From JBFWIL01 sp050256015 (GTDB lineage Bacteria; Bacteroidota; Bacteroidia; Bacteroidales; Prolixibacteraceae): a DNA stretch of 18,508 nucleotides. Location of the stretch: the NCBI GenBank assembly GCA_050256015.1, contig JBFWIL010000022.1:1-18508 (forward strand). The letters run 5' to 3'. The number at the start of each line of letters is the position of its first letter. The first letter of the stretch is position 1. Of the stretch, positions 15,934 through 18,508 are shown piece after piece. Both the position numbers and the translations under genes were made by a program. A model generated the notes under the pieces. It did no database searches. It was not told where the DNA came from and saw only the letters and a list, made by a program, of their open reading frames with translations.

Positions 15934-16977
15934 ATGAAGAAAGATGTAGTGCAAATCTTACTTAAATATTTAGAGAATAAATGCAACAGGGATGATCTGA
16001 AATCCATCATTCACCTCATTGAAACAAAAGAAAATGAGAAAGAGCTTGAGATTCTTCTTTATGAATACTGGAAAAATACTCCCTCCTTTCGGCACAGGAT
16101 AACAGAAAATGAACTGGATCAGATACTCCACTCCGTTCACCATCGTATTAATCTGTATAAAAACAATAAGGTGATCAACCGAATACGTTATAACGCCGTT
16201 CGTGCTGCAGCTGTCCTGTTTGTCCCCCTGCTGATTACCAATATCTGGATGTTTTCAAAAAATAGTGTGTATATTCAGGACAACCGGTTTATAACCCTCG
16301 AAACACCGATCGGATCAAAGCTCAAAACAGTTCTCCCCGACGGGACAGAAGTATGGCAAAATGCAGGAACAACTTTAAAATATCCTGTAGAATTCACAAC
16401 AAAGAACAGAAAGGTCATCCTCTCCGGAGAAGCTTATTTCCATGTTACTTCGGACATGGAAAATCCTTTTTATGTAGAAACGGCTGATGGAAACATTAAG
16501 GTGACTGGCACAAAATTTAATGTATCAGCATTCCCTGACGACAAATTTTCTTCTATTGTACTCGAAGAAGGAAAAATCTCGTACACCTCTGCAAACAAAG
16601 AAAAAGAACCGGTTACACTTCTTCCGAAAGAACAAATTGTTTTCATAAAAAGCTCCGGCTCTCTTATTAAACAGAAAACGGATGTTGAAAAACATATATC
16701 CTGGACAAAAGGAAAACTCATCTTTCGGGACGATCCGCTTTCGGAGGTTATTATTCGCTTACAGCGGTGGTACAACGCAGAGATCACCTTATCCGATCCC
16801 GAAAAAAAACTGGGGACACTGACCTTTACCATGACCATCATGAATGAGACACTGCCTCAAGTACTTGAGTATCTCTCACAGGCTGCAACTCTTTCTTATA
16901 AGGCACAGCATATCAATGATAATAAAAACAACGGACCGGAGAAAACAAAATACATACTCTCAGTAACCAACGACTAA
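15934..16977 (+). CDS. FecR-family anti-sigma factor (with C-terminal DUF4974-like domain)
   Basis: This 347-residue single-pass inner-membrane protein is expected to control the sigma factor encoded 113 nt upstream. A cytoplasmic N-terminus (1-88) is followed by one membrane segment at about 90-107 (AAAVLFVPLLITNIWMF). The periplasmic FecR domain covers about 120-215 with ETPIGSKL, LPDGTEVWQNAGTTLKY, LSGEAYFHV, NPFYVET and IKVTGTKFNVSAF. The C-terminal region (about 257-325) begins with SWTKGKLIFRDDPLSEVI and keeps the family RLQRWYNAEI motif. Organisation is the same as the left FecR, but the sequence is clearly different. It precedes an STN-bearing SusC by 125 nt, as expected for surface signalling. 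Confidence 0.95.
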   Translation: MKKDVVQILLKYLENKCNRDDLKSIIHLIETKENEKELEILLYEYWKNTPSFRHRITENELDQILHSVHHRINLYKNNKVINRIRYNAVRAAAVLFVPLLITNIWMFSKNSVYIQDNRFITLETPIGSKLKTVLPDGTEVWQNAGTTLKYPVEFTTKNRKVILSGEAYFHVTSDMENPFYVETADGNIKVTGTKFNVSAFPDDKFSSIVLEEGKISYTSANKEKEPVTLLPKEQIVFIKSSGSLIKQKTDVEKHISWTKGKLIFRDDPLSEVIIRLQRWYNAEITLSDPEKKLGTLTFTMTIMNETLPQVLEYLSQAATLSYKAQHINDNKNNGPEKTKYILSVTND

Positions 16978-17016
16978 AGCAGGATGCCTATGTAACACAC
17001 CAATTTATATACAGAA

Positions 17017-17042
17017 GGGGAAGATGCGGTAACATCCTCCCC
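17017..17042 (+). other. hairpin in the leader of the right susC
   Basis: GGGGAAGATG (17017-17026) pairs with CATCCTCCCC (17033-17042) around a six-base loop, with one mismatch. It lies 60 nt before the susC start. No T-run follows on either strand, so it is not an obvious terminator. The left locus has a hairpin in the equivalent place. A role in mRNA processing, stability or fecR/susC balance is possible but not shown. Confidence 0.45.
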
Positions 17043-17102
17043 GAGGTCGGTCAAATAACAATCTTCTCTAAAAAATTGTCAAACACAAACCATTTCAAAA
17101 TT

Positions 17103-18508
17103 ATGAAAAAAAATCGTAAAAGGGTTGACCGGGGTAATTATTATCTTATGGTCAGAAAATTTGTGAGATTTATGAAACTAACTGCACTACTATCCATTCT
17201 TGTCATCAGTCAGGCTCTGGCCATTGATTCCTATTCCCAGGAAACACGGTTATCGTTAAGAATGAACAATTCTCCTGTCAAAGAGGTCTTACTTGAAATT
17301 GAGAAAAACAGTGAGTTTTTCTTTCTATACAGTAATGAACTAATTGATGTTGAACGGAAAGTTGACATCAATATAACCAATAAAAAAATAAACGAAATCC
17401 TGAATAAAATTTTCAGAGACACTGGTGTGCAATATTATATAAAAAACCGGCAGATTATATTAAGTTCATCCCCGGCTGAAAATTTCGTATCTAAATCTAT
17501 GTTTCAACAGCCAGCAATAATAAAAGGAATTGTTACGGATGAAAAAGGAGCTCCTCTTCCAGGAGTAAGTATTGTTAAAAAAGGTACAGCGCAGGGCACT
17601 ATATCTGATAATGACGGAACTTTTTTATTGAGAGAAATAACGAAGGGAGATGTGCTGGTTTTTACCTTTATCGGAATGAAATCCATAGAAGTAACATACT
17701 CAGGACAAGCCAACATGAATATTAAACTGGAGAAAGACATTATTGGCCTGGAAGAAGTTGTTGCTATTGGCTATGGAGTACAAAAAAAACGAGATCTGAC
17801 AGGGGCAATTAGTAGTGTAAAAAGTGACGATATTATAAAGATGCCCTCCAATAATGCTATTGATGCTATACAGGGTATGATTCCTGGTATGACAATTTCC
17901 AGAACTTCAGGAGCGGCAGGTGCCGGCGTTGATATACTGATTCGCGGGAACCGTTCCATCAACGGAAGCAATGAACCTTTGTTTATTATAGACGGCATAC
18001 AGGGAGCTAACTTTGAAGACATCAATGCATCAGACATCGAATCGATTAACGTGTTAAAAGATGCATCATCTACTGCAATATATGGCTCTCAGGGAGCTAA
18101 CGGGGTAATCATTATTACAACGAAACAAGGTAAAGCCGGAAAAACCAAGGTATCATACAACGGATATTATGGTATATATGGAATAACCAGATACCCGGAC
18201 AGCAGAACCGGCGATGATTATATTCAACTGAGACGTGAGGCATCCCGTACTGCCGGTCTTTGGAATTCTGCTGCCGATGTTGAATCTATTTTTTCGGATT
18301 GGGAATGGGAATATATCCAGAATAATAAATGGGTCGACTGGCAGGACCTGCTGCTTCATGACGGGACCTTGCAAAATCATGTGGTCAATATCTCCGGTGG
18401 TAACGAAAAAACACAATCATTGCTTTCCGTTGGTTATTTATCTGAAGAGGGAATGTACAAAAATGATAAAATGGATAAGTATACGGTGCGGGTAAATGTT
18501 AATTACCA
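17103..18508 (+). CDS. SusC/RagA-family TonB-dependent transporter with STN domain (3' end beyond window)
   Basis: About 468 residues are visible and open to the right edge. A long signal sequence ends near residue 46 (hydrophobic core KLTALLSILVISQALA, then SYSQ). An STN domain covers about 48-121 (VKEVLLEIEKNSEFFFLYSN, then KINEILNKIFRDTGVQYYI). A carboxypeptidase-D regulatory-like domain covers about 139-210 (GAPLPGVSIVKKGT). The family signature LEEVVAIGYGVQKKRDLTGA and the plug (about 228-340; LFIIDGIQG, INVLKDASSTAIYGSQGANG) follow, and the barrel has begun at the right edge. It starts at the ATG at 17103; an inner Met at residue 24 directly before the hydrophobic core is a possible alternative. 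The STN domain fits control by the sigma/FecR pair upstream. A susD gene is expected just beyond the window. The substrate is unknown. Confidence 0.95.
   Translation, partial: MKKNRKRVDRGNYYLMVRKFVRFMKLTALLSILVISQALAIDSYSQETRLSLRMNNSPVKEVLLEIEKNSEFFFLYSNELIDVERKVDINITNKKINEILNKIFRDTGVQYYIKNRQIILSSSPAENFVSKSMFQQPAIIKGIVTDEKGAPLPGVSIVKKGTAQGTISDNDGTFLLREITKGDVLVFTFIGMKSIEVTYSGQANMNIKLEKDIIGLEEVVAIGYGVQKKRDLTGAISSVKSDDIIKMPSNNAIDAIQGMIPGMTISRTSGAAGAGVDILIRGNRSINGSNEPLFIIDGIQGANFEDINASDIESINVLKDASSTAIYGSQGANGVIIITTKQGKAGKTKVSYNGYYGIYGITRYPDSRTGDDYIQLRREASRTAGLWNSAADVESIFSDWEWEYIQNNKWVDWQDLLLHDGTLQNHVVNISGGNEKTQSLLSVGYLSEEGMYKNDKMDKYTVRVNVNY

Noticed and set aside
1..18508. CRISPR array, defence island, phage or transposon
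   Set aside because: No direct-repeat/spacer pattern, transposase, integrase, restriction or Cas-like protein was seen on either strand.

Overview
The window looks like chromosomal DNA of a member of the Bacteroidota, probably the order Bacteroidales or a close relative. The evidence is two SusC-type TonB-dependent transporters, one SusD-type lipoprotein, ECF sigma / FecR regulator pairs of the Bacteroides expansion type, promoters of the TAnnTTTG form, and start codons without Shine-Dalgarno sequences. The genus cannot be read from the sequence.

Layout. (1) Positions 1-6877, all on the minus strand, are the head of a nutrient-uptake (PUL-like) locus. In reading order it has an ECF sigma factor, a FecR-type anti-sigma factor, a SusC transporter with an N-terminal STN signalling domain, and a SusD lipoprotein cut by the left edge. 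(2) Positions 6953-8379, minus strand, hold recA with a clear intrinsic terminator. Upstream lies the decayed 5' part of a bcp (thiol peroxidase) gene, whose promoter is intact and is probably the one now serving recA. (3) Positions 8530-15082, plus strand, are a core block: a TPR/SPOR envelope protein, a short NfeD, the flotillin FloA, a possible small RNA gene, a large TPR protein with a glutamine tract, and the AAA+ replication-repair protein RarA. (4) Positions 15227-18508, plus strand, are a second PUL-like head with the same order (ECF sigma, FecR, STN-SusC). It is cut by the right edge inside SusC and is visibly richer in A and T than the core block.

How they work together. In each flank the expected circuit is trans-envelope signalling. 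Substrate binding at the outer-membrane SusC is passed by its periplasmic STN domain to the membrane-anchored FecR, which releases the sigma factor to transcribe susC/susD. No enzymes of either locus are visible, so the substrates are unknown. The core block combines DNA repair and fork maintenance (RecA, RarA) with envelope and membrane-domain proteins (SPOR, NfeD, FloA, TPR).

The most notable items are the bcp remnant, a promoter-to-terminator unit downstream of floA that resembles a small RNA gene with a 58-nt C-free stretch, and a plus-oriented terminator-like hairpin in the left susC leader that could end a DonS-type antisense RNA. I did not find a CRISPR array, tRNA, rRNA, insertion sequence or clear phage feature.
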